Shown here one piece after another: positions 49,250-61,400 of a stretch of 64,000 bases of DNA (position 1 is the stretch's first letter; each line of letters begins with the position of its first letter). The DNA is from Stenopsyche tienmushanensis (lineage: Eukaryota; Arthropoda; Insecta; Trichoptera; Stenopsychidae). A model generated the notes under the pieces. The model saw nothing but the letters and a program-made list of their open reading frames with translations. It ran no database searches and was not told where the DNA came from. The stretch covers positions 1,488,001-1,552,000 of the forward strand of contig WACJ01000516.1 of assembly GCA_008973525.1 (NCBI GenBank). The letters are read 5' to 3'. Made by a program: the position numbers and the translations under genes.

Positions 49250-49519
49250 GGACTAAAACTCGTAAAATTTCTCGATTTCCTGATACATTATTTATTTCCG
49301 TGGCTGCAGATAAATACTTATATACTATAATACTTTGATGTGATTCGTAATTATATTACGGAGGAATATAAAAATTCTGAACCCCGTATCTATTATATTT
49401 CATATCGATGTTTCCATTATTAGAGTCGAGGTGTAGTAAATACATCACCGGTAGGGAGAGGTTAATATAATAATTTGAAAAACATATATTTACTGTATAT
49501 ATGTATACATAGATTAGAC
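49250..49519. repeat. Interspersed repeat R3, copy 1
   Basis: About 270 bp repeated at 58224-58492 in direct orientation with high identity. Long exact words include 'tacttatatactataatact', 'ttgatgtgattcgt', 'attagagtcgaggtgtagta' and 'aatacatcaccggtaggga'. The right end is 'gtatacatagattagac' in both. It has no coding capacity, and the class is unknown. Confidence 0.85.
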
Positions 49520-52500
49520 AGTTACTGTCCTTAAGCGTCACATAAGCGCGCCAATTGTAGTTATGCCACCGTTTCCAAGCGTCCAGATTTCGGCGGGAAT
49601 GTCTCGATTTAGTAGCCTTCGTCGTGCTGGTGAGGTGTAAGTAATTTTTCGGGATTAAGTTTACTAATCCCGGGATTCATGAGCACCTAAGACTGTCCGG
49701 GATCCCGAGATTGGGTTCCCTAGTAATGATGATATTGGGTTTTGTTGAAATATTCAAGATCAACAACCATAATGTTTACATGTCTATCATACCAACATAT
49801 TTTGTAATACCTTTTGATTAAGTATGTTTACATTAAATGTCACACTCTGTTCCGATAACATACGCAAAGAGCGATCATCAACAATCGCTATGGCGAAAAT
49901 CATGATCTGAGCAGGTTCTTGCTTTATTATGGTCACTAGTTGCTTCAATTTTTTTGGTGATTTTTTTTTCTTTAATCAGATGTAGTTATATGTTCGTTGA
50001 CAGACTGCTGAACTTTAAATATCTTCCTATTCGTATGAGTTACGATACTGCCAGTTAATTCTTTAATTATGCCTTGAAATATACGAACAAAAATCGATTG
50101 AAACATGGACCAGAAATATATATGCGTCTTACGACTTGTAAACTATATAATAATCGAATGTTTAATCAATAAAATGAATGTCTTGTTCTGTTTAACTGGT
50201 TGGAAACACTTGATGTGGTTGGCACTACATTTTTTGTTTATCCAACTCAAACATGTAAATAATTTTAAATATCCGAGCATAAAATGTGTAATATTTTCTT
50301 GGGTTACATGTGCGGTAATACAGAGTTACGACTATGTGCTGAAATATAAAACATTGCTACACTTTATGACGTGTACTTTTATTCGGATGTAAATTTAGAT
50401 CTTTTCCGTATTAAAAATGTTTCGTGATTTATTATGTATTTTCATTAGTCGTTATCTCAATTATGTTTAATTAGCGCAATATTTATTTATAAGCTTCCAC
50501 TTTTATTGCTATTCACATTCCATGAAATATGCGAATTTGTGTGGAATGAGATTAACAACATATCAACCAAGTATGTATTGATATGGTGGACTAGTTCTTG
50601 AAATCCAAACTGTGAAATAAATGCACTGTGCCAAGAGATCTAGGAGATTATTGATATTTCCATCTTGAACCAGATTTAATTTGATTTCTCAATTTTGATA
50701 ATGTTTCATCGAGAGGATTGATTATAAATATTAATACTTCCTATCTTTTAAATGTTTCCACAATCTGAACCGTGTTTAAGATGACTGAAAATGATCTTTT
50801 GCACAGATGGGATTGGATCATTCACCTATTCATCATAAGATAAATAGGAAAATTAAGGATCATTTTATGGATCAGACCGCGGTGCTAGACAGTGTCGAAT
50901 GTCTTTTCGATGTCGAGTAGTACCATACCGGTACATCTCTTCATGTCAAAGCTTCTAGGAATGTGTTCAGTCAGTCTGTTGACCACTGTTCAGTCACTGT
51001 TACCATATGATCACGCTCTTAACTAAAGAGTCATATTTATACGGTATAAACTCAATATTTTTATTGTAAAGATCTTTATTAAAATCAACAAGTGGTCGGC
51101 ATGTCGTTACTTTATCATATATTTCAAAGCCTTAAGGCCGTTTCAAATTTGAATTTGGGTGCATAAATCTCAATTTTTCACTTTGCTATTATAAAACAAA
51201 TTTATTGTGCTCGATTGGATAGAGATTTCACTTTTAACATGCATGCTTCTAGACGTATGGGAATGGATGAAAATCGGGGTCATACATGTATTTATATTTT
51301 AATGCAAGTTATTAGTTCCATTGCCAGAATGCAATATATGCAACACTAAATTTAAATCGATAGAGTGTCACATGCGAATTTGCGTTATTGAAACGGGCAC
51401 GTACATTGGAAATGAATTTTTTGCAGTTTTGTTCGACGACGTGATTTTGGATCTTATTGCAAAAAGGTCATCAGTTGATTTCCTATGAATCTTGTATTAT
51501 AACATATCAAATGTATACAATCTCCATGGGACACATTTCTAGCAATAGAGGATTTATTATGTGGTGCTTTTCCTATTGCCTTCCAAGTTAGAATAGGATT
51601 ATTTGAATATAAATTTTAGCCAGGAGAGTTTTTATGAATGAGTGTTGAAATGATCATTAATTCAAAACTATGTTTAAATTATTGTTGCAAATTCTGTCAC
51701 TCAGGGGCGGCCCTGTACAAATATATTTATCGCCTTAATATTTACATTTTCAAATCCATAAAATCGAAATAAACTTTGAATCCGAACCTTTACATTAAGA
51801 GTCCAAAAATTAACTCCCTGTACCAATACTTGGTCATGGATGCTTTTGCACATACGCGTGATGAAACAAACACGTGCGACCTTTAATCTGAAGCCCTGAA
51901 GTTACTTTCTAAAGTATGACGATGAATAGTATTGCACTCTTCATTTTCTTTTCTCCCGATTGACAATTGATTCAGTATAGCAATATACAAACGGTCGTAT
52001 AATTTATTTTGATGTTAAAGCAGTCGAATTTTCATGGATCTTGATTTTTAAGAACTCTTTCATCAGATGCGATCCAGGTCAACTCAATTTTTGAATTTCG
52101 AAGCAACCAGTCTTTATGCAAAATATGAAATCATTCCACTTTTAAAAAATGGACGAAGACATGTAATTTAACTGTAAAATTAAGCCCGGTTGCTAAACAC
52201 ATCCGTGGTCACTCTTTTTTCTTGGGTTGTATAACCGAAAATCAATAGCGTTCGTAATTCGGCTTTCAATTACGTTAAATGTCGAGTTTAATTGACCCAT
52301 TATTATGTTGTTGTGAATGACAAAGTTTTTAATTTATATCTACGAAGATTGACGGATTTCTTCTACTTACAGTCAACGAATTGACCTTGCCACTATAGGC
52401 TATCGATTTTAAATTTGGTATTATATAAAACGAGGTGCTGGAAGAAATTAATTTATCCATAATACATCAAGTCTCGTATGTCGATCCGATCGACAAATGT

Positions 52501-53111
52501 GGTATTCGAACCTTTCAGTATGTATGTACTTTGTAGAAATCAGGGAAGAGCATCGTACCGAGATGAAACTGGTTATTATTTGGTGCAGATTTCCAAGTTT
52601 GGGCACTCCCACGTGACTTGCACCCACTTCAGAACACTCGATGATCTTAAAAACGCATATTCAAATTTTTGTAATTGAATTTTCTACTTCGTTCCCATTT
52701 TTTATTTTTAATGGCGTGTCTTCGACTTGTTCGTTTTGAATTTAAAACGCTCGCTAATATCCCATGCATGTCCAAAGTATTGAATGTTGTCAGGTGTCGT
52801 GACTGCTTGAGGAGTTAAGGAAAAACCGGACATTTTGAATCATACGCTTAATATATTTATGATAGTCTTAGTAACAAATAACGTCGTCAATTTAGAATTT
52901 ATTGAATAGAAAGGCCGGCATGTTACTGAATAAAGTGGGATAGTTATGGCGTGCAATTTAGGTCCTTCAAGAAAAAAGAAATTTAAATGGAAGCTTTTTA
53001 AATATATATATTTCAGCCATTCGCCTCGTCGCATGACCTAATCAGAGAGTTGCTTAAAATGCTCCCATCTCAATAATGTTGCAATCGTTTAATAATCGAT
53101 TAAGAATATTA
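49520..53111. other. Gene-poor stretch with weak repeats
   Basis: No supported gene. A possible third SINE fragment lies near 50570-50630 (CCAAACTGTGAAATAAATGCAC). R4 copy 2 lies at 51515-51785. The open frame at 52478-52678 was not recognised. Confidence 0.4.
51515..51785. repeat. Interspersed repeat R4, copy 2
   Basis: Partner of 31890-32150. The best shared block is 'attattgttgcaaatt' through 'aaatccataaaatcga' (51676-51768). Confidence 0.5.
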
Positions 53112-53782
53112 AGGCATATCCCGAAAGTAAGTGTACTAATTTTTAGAAAAAGCGTATCTGTTAAAAAAATACAGGATATTGTTGATACACACTTGTTAAC
53201 TATTGAGCCGTGGTACAAGCCTCTCCTCAAAGAACTCTACTGCCAGTTCCTTCCCCCACTTCAGAACCTCTTTCTGTATTTGCTCGTCAGTTGAAAATTT
53301 AATTCCACCCGTGTGTTCTTTCAGGATGGGGAAAAGATGTAATATGAAAGCGTCAAGTCTGGGGAATACGGGAGGAGGGGGGGTCAAAACATCTCAACTA
53401 AATAAATCCAAGAGCATCTTGGTTGCTAAGACTGTGTGAGAACGGGCGTTATCGTACAACAAGCACGCTTTTCTTGTCAGCATACCCCTTATTTTGTTTT
53501 GAATGCTTCTTTTGAGTTTTTTTAGGGTCTCACAATATCGTTGTTCGACAAAAATTCGACCAAATTTGCAAAAGGCACTATTGACCCGCTCACACTTGGT
53601 GGAATTTCTTACCGACATCTTTAATGCAACTGGACACTACAACGTGAATTTACGTACTATCGTGTTCTTGCTATGCTCGCTTTGTCAGAAGATCCCCTCC
53701 TACTAATCAGTATGACCAACCCTTAAAAAACAAAAAACACAGCTCGTTATTGTCACAGTACACTTACTTTCTGGATATGCCT
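53112..53782 (-). mobile_element. Internally deleted mariner with near-perfect terminal repeats
   Basis: AGGCATATCC.GAAAGTAAG then TGTACT at 53112-53137 is matched in inverted orientation at 53757-53782 with one mismatch in 26. The 671-bp element carries, on the reverse strand, the C-terminal half of a mariner transposase. It has LLYDNARSHTVLATKMLL (around the second catalytic Asp), then after a frameshift DVLTPPPPVFPRLDAFILHL, GGIKFSTDEQI and LAVEFFEERLVPRLNS. Full mariners are about 1.3 kb, so half is missing. The frameshift sits near 53390. Confidence 0.9.
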
Positions 53783-54378
53783 CGTATATACACCTATTAT
53801 TATTGATATGATTTTCAATAAATATTGGAATAACATGTTATCAAATTATGACAAATCTGTATGTGTGGGTGTATTTTGTAGCATTTTCTGATCAATTCCT
53901 CGTGAAAATCTAATTTATAAGTATTATTTTTAAAAAGGTTGGCATTTGATATGATATATACTTACGTTTAGAGGAAGAGTGCCAATATTTTGTGTAGGTA
54001 TGTAGAAAGTAATCCCTCGAGGATTGTATATTGTAGAACGAACAGACAGACATACCTTTTATATTAATAGCTTGATATAAAAGTAGTATATATATGAAGA
54101 TAAATAAAAATAATAAACATTATTTGGAACTCTACCAAGACTCCAGACGAGTATTGAAAACGTTCTATGCTTGTCAATTGATCAGCTCTGATCCTTTGAA
54201 GTATTAATAGATTAAAATACCTCAATTGAAACAGTTTTATTGTTACGCTTCAACATAGCATAGGGGATTTGCATCTTTGCAAGACGACGTGGATGCACAC
54301 ATGTCAGCCAGCAATTAATCTTTGTTTGGTCAATAGTTTACCGACACTATTGTGTTATGTTAATGATGCTTTTATTGT

Positions 54379-54661
54379 GTGTATTTTATAACATCTATTT
54401 TGTCCATGGTTACACTCACTCACCTGGACGTAGACCCCAAGTACCTTGGACGACCACAAACCTTCTGGTGGTGGTTGAGGTTATGTGTTTCGATGACGAC
54501 CGTACTCTACACTGACGTGTTATCTTCGGCTGTTGGGACTCCAAGCCGAAGTTCAGCATTAGTCTCCGGTCGTGGTCCGAAGGCGATGGTCGCGTCGCGG
54601 TGCTTGTTGTCGACCCAACTCTTGTGCATCGTGTGAATGTGCTTTTTTCAATCGATTGCAT
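54379..54661. other. GC-rich segment open on both strands
   Basis: An isolated GC-rich island in very AT-rich DNA with long open frames in both directions. The reverse strand contains MHKSWVDNKHRDATI followed by FGPRPETN in one frame, and ends with an excellent donor CGTCCAG|GTGAGTG at about 54420. This could be a diverged reverse-strand exon, or a transposon or foreign fragment. No family was recognised. Confidence 0.3.
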
Positions 54662-55164
54662 TCTAATGGATATCGAAAAGCGAAAGAATGTAATGAGACA
54701 ACATGTCCTTATTTTATATTTATCGTATACAGTGAAATGCCAGTAAATATACTCGATCGATTGGTAATAATATTATTGAGGGTTTACTCGAAAAATATGG
54801 ATTTATCAACTAGTTCGAGAGGAAAGCTCATTAATTTATTGCATTAAAAATCATGTTTTTTTTTTAAATTTGTATGCCAAACAAAATGTGTCACATATGA
54901 ACTTAATATTCTAAAATTGTCTGTATTAAATATTTTAATACTATTTTTTTTCGAACAGACGCCCCTTTAGAATATCCAATTACTCATATGTCTCATTTGA
55001 AATATGAAAGTATTTTTCATTATTCATAATAGGATAAAAATATACGAAGAAATGTTGAATTCAACCTCTTTAAATCATAGATCAGATCTTGTATTATATA
55101 TAAAATAATTTGCAATTTATTAATTCCAATTTAATGTTTAAATGGCAATCTTAATTTCTTTGCT

Positions 55165-55345
55165 CGCCAGATGTGTGCTTCGTTAATATATGTGCTCGTT
55201 ATAAACGGGTTCAAATGTGCATTTAACTCGTTCGTCGCTGCGTCCATCGTATATTTCGGTGGACGTTTTCTTCCTCCGCTTAAATACGATTTAACAAGTT
55301 ATTTCGTTTCCATTCAATGGAATTAGCACATGCAAATAAAAAATA
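55165..55345. repeat. Interspersed repeat R5, copy 2
   Basis: Partner of 40490-40625. Shared words include 'aacaagttattt', 'tcaatggaattagcacatgc' and 'ttcttcctcc'. Confidence 0.5.
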
Positions 55346-55966
55346 AACAGAATATGAAAAATATATATTTATATATAATATATAAAGACATAAAATAACC
55401 AAAATATGCGTATATTATGCATAAAATTATGTTTGAAGTAAAATATAACTTTATATTATGTCACCCATTTTACATTTTTTTCGCTTCTTGGCGATCGAAA
55501 ATTTGTCAGTCAGTCAAACAGTCTCCGAAAAGCGAAACTAGCGTTTCATTGCTAAGTATTTCTATAACGATTTACAAATGTTAACTTTACGAACGTCTTT
55601 ATATAACGTCTTCCAGATGACAACTGTCTAAATATCTTTCGAGATCGACCTCGAAACTTGCATTCACAAACAACTCCGATTCACGTTTGGCGACGAGAGT
55701 GTTAAAGTCTATTAGTGATTTTTTAAATATGCATAACGGCGTATCCCCGACTAACGATAAAAGCAACTTTTATCGATCTTCAATTCAATATAATCATACC
55801 AGATGCAACAAAACATGTGTTCGAACATTTCGCTATCTCATCGTAAGATTATTTAAGATTCTACCATTTGAATTCCGGTTATTTCTGATATGAATACAAA
55901 TTCTCGCGAATCGATATCAATCGATTCGAATCGATTGGCGATTAGCTCTCAATATCAGATTCTGGG

Positions 55967-56295
55967 TTAACCCTTTCGCGACGAGTACTGTCCATCGGCC
56001 CGTTATACGTTACGCCGTTAACGTCACATTTTTTGCAAATGTTATAAATACGTACGGCGCTCGTCGATTGTCAAAACTATTTACTTGTGGAAAAATCATA
56101 TGTTGTGTCGTATTTTTAGGACTCTCACCGACCAGACCGGACGGTTATCGCGTCTGACAAAATTTCGCTACAGCTTGTAGCCGATTATTTTCGTACTGTT
56201 TATTCTCAAGTGACGGATATATAGTAGTGAAGTATTCTTTGGATCGTGCACAATGTTGGCATTTTCGGATGTGTCAAATGAAGAAATTATTTAAC
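55967..56295 (+). mobile_element. piggyBac-like left end
   Basis: TTAA (55967-55970) followed by CCCTTTCGCGACGAG fits a piggyBac terminal repeat. About 285 bases on, a short open frame MLAFSDVSNEEII ends in a stop, which resembles the start of a piggyBac transposase (acidic, xxSDEEI). No transposase body was found downstream, so it is a truncated remnant. Confidence 0.4.
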
Positions 56296-58019
56296 GTTTC
56301 GCAATCTCACACCGGGCGAACGAATGCATTGGAAGTGCTGCGATTTTGCAATAAGTGCAACGAATGACACACATAGCGTCGTCTATTGAACCGAATCGCC
56401 GATAAGTGATGTTATAGTTCTGTTTTTTAAGAAAATTTTCGCCATTGTTGCGTTTTTTATCGGCAGTGCTTGCATGCGTGCGCAGACATTGTTGGTTGTA
56501 TTATAAATAGGCGATGGCCTTTTTATATTTCATGACTGGTTAATCTCGTTAGGGTGTCATTTGTATGCACGTGCTTAGTTGGAAATCGACACACGTGGAT
56601 TCTAGTGTTAAGCCACATATTTCAAACGAATGGGTCACATAGTGTTGAACAATTGCTGCCAATTACTTAAATTGGCATTTGATTTTTATTTATAAGCTGT
56701 CTGATAGGACAGCAGTCTTGGTGTATCCTTGCAGATTTATCATCAAAACATTTGATGTATACCGACGGACGAAGAGAAATGTTTTGGTGTAATTGAAATT
56801 TATTGATGTTATACAAGTATATTATTTGATTAATCCTCAACTATATATTATTGATTGGATACATATATAACAATATAGGGAAATTTCATTGATATAATGC
56901 GATATGGCAATTAAATTGTGTTGAATTTAGATATTGTATCAAATTATTTCAGTTCAGATATGGATAGACACATTCTCTCAATCATTAAGCATACAATAAA
57001 TGATAGCTTTGTTGGAAATTCACTTTAAGTTCTAAAATCGCCGTTGGCCTTTGAATAATACCCGATCATAGATTTACGCGATGGATCAGGCACAAATAAA
57101 AGTGCGTAAAAAATCACTATCATCATTAGAAATATGATATATCTGGAATGCATTTTCAAATACACAATCATTGATTTTGAAGTCGAAGGATGATTAAAAT
57201 CGTGTAAACCAAGGCTTAATATTGGCACAACATTAAATATTTATGCAAATCACATCCAGGAAAATTCTTACTGTATATTATAATCAAACGTATTTTTGAT
57301 TTAGTTTTTACGAACTCAAGATTAATCTCAATTTGGATTTTAACACTGAACAAGATTAATAAAGATTAATTGAAAAAAATAAATCAATCTGTAAAATTTG
57401 GTACGTGGGTGGTGTGCGAATAGAATAATGGAATCAGATGTCATTATTGCTCATTCAAGCTAATGAATCGTATAATATTACAATGCAAAAAAGCGATGCT
57501 AATTTATTAGCACATATCACATTAACTTGTCTCACGCTTTAAGGATCAAAACGCTACCTAATAAACTAGATAAATGCAGGTATTAAACAGCATTCAGAAT
57601 TAAAATATGTTAACACTTTGTATACGGGTACGGTTTGATATCCGCGTCGCGTGAATCAATGGTAACGTACGCTCTTACCTGGAATTTATACCACGCTTTA
57701 TACCTGGAACACCCAAAAATTATTCAAAAACAAGCGGTTTATCAATTTTAGACCACTCGGAAATATCACTGTATGTGTCATTATTACTTTCATTTTCTGA
57801 ATCACTGTACACTAAATGTTTTAGGAACTCTTATACCCTTGGAAATAGTCACTATTATCAATTAATTTAGCATCTGGTAAAGCATCTTTTAATTCATGTC
57901 TACTGAATAATCCGAATCAGAAACCGCAATTACTTCATCGACGTATCGTTTCGAATAGGGAATCCAATCTTTAGTTATTTAAGAAAAGATAAAAATACAA
58001 TTAAAAAATAGATAAATAA
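56296..58019. other. Gene-poor stretch
   Basis: No supported gene. On the reverse strand near 57690-57975, broken acidic frames (SDSENESNND, KDWIPYSKRYVDE) look like the acidic N-terminus of a transposase, perhaps piggyBac. The evidence is weak. Confidence 0.3.
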
Positions 58020-58215
58020 AACACTAAGAAATTCAAATATTATTTTGAAAATATGCTCGAAGTAACATTAAAGCATCGAGTGTTTTGTCATTTAGTCTGG
58101 ATTTGATTTTGGTAGTCAGATAATCTACTGCTGAAAATCCACACTTGTTGGAGGTATCGTCATCACATATTTAAATGCTAGTTCGAGTTGATGACCGCGT
58201 GACCCTCCATTTTCG
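58020..58215 (-). pseudogene. hAT transposase C-terminal relic
   Basis: The reverse strand encodes LAFKYVMTIPPTSVDFQQ and, after a one-base frameshift, FSAVDYLTTKIKSRLNDKT, then LDALMLLRAYF and a stop. This is the PPTSV..E..FS block plus dimerisation helix that ends hAT transposases. A stop directly follows the first part, so it is dead. R3 copy 2 abuts it. Confidence 0.7.
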
Positions 58216-58223
58216 TATAACAC

Positions 58224-58492
58224 GGACTAAAACTCGCAAAATTCCCGATTTCCCTAACAAATTATTTATTTCCGTGACTGCAGATGAATACTTATATACT
58301 ATAATACTTTGATGTGATTCGTGATTATATTACGAAGGAATACAAACAATCTGAACCCAGTATCTATTATATTTCATATCAATATTCCCATTATTAGAGT
58401 CGAGGTGTAGTAAATACATCACCGGTAGGGAAAGGTTAATATAACAATTGAAAAACATATATGTAATGTATATATGTATACATAGATTAGAC
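58224..58492. repeat. Interspersed repeat R3, copy 2
   Basis: Partner of 49250-49519 in the same orientation, starting 'acacggactaaaactcg' and ending 'gtatacatagattagac'. It begins within about 10 bases of the hAT C-terminal relic. Confidence 0.85.
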
Positions 58493-61400
58493 GAGGAATG
58501 GACTTGTAAAAATGCGATTCATTCAATAAATATTTATTAGCTATATGGGCTATGTTTGATTTTTCTCATTGAATAATATAATAAAACCATCGATTTTCAA
58601 ATACGCTGTGTGCTTTTAATTCTTTTAAAATTCTTGTTTTAAAAAGCCACAAAATACTAAGTTCAATGCTTTGAGAAGTTTTCATATTATCCATTATAAA
58701 AGTAGAAGAGCATCCCTGCTCAGAGAATACAGATATTCTATAATACATTATTTTATTTATCCTTCAATGAGGCAACCAGAAATAGATGTACGAAAATACC
58801 TTTCCATTTCCCTCACGAATGAGAGGATTCCATTTCTAATATTGTTCTGTCTTCGATATTTTGTAATACTGTACAGCATCGACCTTAATTTACTAAAACC
58901 GCTTATTGTCTTCCGCACTTTCAACGTTCCCATTGAATAAATCGTATAGAGTCTATACGAATTTACATATCTTCATATTGTGTCATTGCGACGAAAGCCA
59001 ACGAAAAAGTGGTCAATAAACTGTACGACTATTTCCTTATTTATTGAATCCAATCTTTTTCCTTTGGTGTTGGTTTTATAAGTGGCGTTAAAAAATAGCC
59101 TTGTCGTGGTTGCAATTTTTTTTGCAATGGAATCATACCTGTTTTGGTTAAATTATGCTGCATATTTATCACGACGACATAACGCAGTTTCATGGTCTAC
59201 CTTTGCTATCGAAATCGAGTCGACAATTAGACAATGCTTTCTGATGATAAATATAATGTTTATGTTATGTACCTGGGAATAGTTTGCTCTAAATGGTCAT
59301 GATGATTAAGAGGCCATTTAAAGCCGGTTGGAATTTAACAATCTTCTGCTATAATATTAACATAAATATTAAATTGTATAGTGACCGATTTTGCTATAGT
59401 GAATAAGTTTCTGGTTTCTATCCTAGCTTTAAATCTAGCTTCGTGTGCACCAAGAATTTTTTTTTTCCTATGGTGATTACCCAAGTCCGATAACGAATAT
59501 GGCGCCATATGAAGTAATAAATATAATTGATTTTGTGCTATATTCTATACAGTAATATGGAATTTAGTTGCAGGATGTTGTATTTAATTAAGTATGATAA
59601 AAATAATACAGTCATAATCCTTTTAGTGAATCGATTTATAGATAGCATTGTTCGTGCGCGCGAAGGCTTCCATCGAATTGTCAATCTTTTTGATTGATAC
59701 TCTATTTTAACTCTTTCTTAAAAGCTTACGTTAGTATGCAGTTTTATGAATTTGAATGCAATTTTTTTTATCTTTTGTGTACTAAATATTATAATGGTCA
59801 TTATGTCACAAGGATGCTGCAATTCGGAAACGGAGTGATGCACGTATGATTTTCTTATATTGTTGCAATTTAATTCGATCGAATGCTTGCTCCCGTTGCC
59901 AAATTTTCTTGCTGAATGATGTCAGTTTTCGAATTGTTTGTCACCTGTATTATTTTATTTGACACACCCAATCGACAAGTCCATTTGTTGGCTTCCTATT
60001 AAATCATAACTTACCTGTCATTGCGTATTTACTTTGCTAAATTACCTTTGAAAATATCAGACTTAGGCCAAGAGCCAGAACCGTTGACGTACTTACGAAC
60101 GGCGAAAATGTTGATATTGGATTTCATATTACTGTTTGCAGAATCCTTGCATCTTTATTTTCTTTGATCCAAGATTAGTCGTTCAAATTTCTTCAGCTTG
60201 TAGTTCAATGAAGTCGTTGTCAGCTCAACGTCTCTTTATTTCAGTGCCAACGTCCATCGTCCTGTTTAGCCACAATGGTAAACAACCAAACTATATACAG
60301 TGACGCTGTCCGAATCATAATTCTGCCAACGGAGTATGTGGCACAGGTTGGCGCTAAAACTCAAGTATGTCGCCAGAGGATCGTTATTTTTCTTTTTAAT
60401 AAAAAGTACGCAGTTTTGGCTAATATCAAAAATATAAAAATGTTGCTGGACTACGCAGTAGAAAATGGACGAAAGATGCATGAAAGCTCCTGTCAACAAG
60501 GCGAACCGGGCTTTTATCATTTCATGTGCAAACGTACAATGTGTCATAAACAGGAAACTCTTTAAAACCGATTCTTTCTATTCGTTATTTCTATTGCTAA
60601 TTTTATTTTTAAGCGCTGTTTCGATACAATACAATACGAATTTCGATACGCAAGATCACAGGAATTCGGACACAATATTGTGTCTTACCTCGTTGAGGGG
60701 TTAAATACGTATATCGTTTATAGGTCATAAACATCATCATATAATATGTGAGACAGATATTTTCCTAAAATTACTACTTGTGTAAAATGTTTATACAGTT
60801 GAATCATTATTGGTTATTAATTTTAGATAGTCTGGTTATTTTATTATGGTGTTAATTAAGTATTATATTTGATTCGTCTCACTGTCGCTTTTGTTTCCGT
60901 GGGAACGCCCGGATAAGGAAATTTTATTAGATCTATTATTGGATTATAATAGTGATCAATCAGCTGTATTTATGCCATAGTATGGTTCATTGAGTCATCA
61001 TTTTTTTTGTAATGGAAGAGATCATGAATGACATCTATGATGCCGAAGGCATATGTACGGGTATAATGATAATGTGTATCTGTTCATAGATCAAACCAAT
61101 ATTATTTTCCCTATGGATGCATGTGGGCCTAGTTTTATTCTCCTGATTTGCTTGCTGAATGATTTATATATGAATTTACCATCTGCTTATTTCAATCGCT
61201 TAATTTAAGCTTTTTATAAAGAATCAAGATTTTTCTAATGATCAAATGGGAGCTCATGTGAATCGATTTCTCATTAAGATTTTTTCGTAGTTAGCCTATT
61301 TCCACTGACTAACACACTTCTATTTTTGAATGTCTATGGTTAGTTATAACACTTTTGTTTGACCTCTCGTTCAAGTGTAAGAACCATATGCTACGTACGT

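Noticed and set aside
60266..60565. Overlapping open frames on both strands, 93 and 96 codons
   Set aside because: No recognisable domain in either. The reverse frame could be mistaken for a membrane protein but lacks a promoter or exon context.
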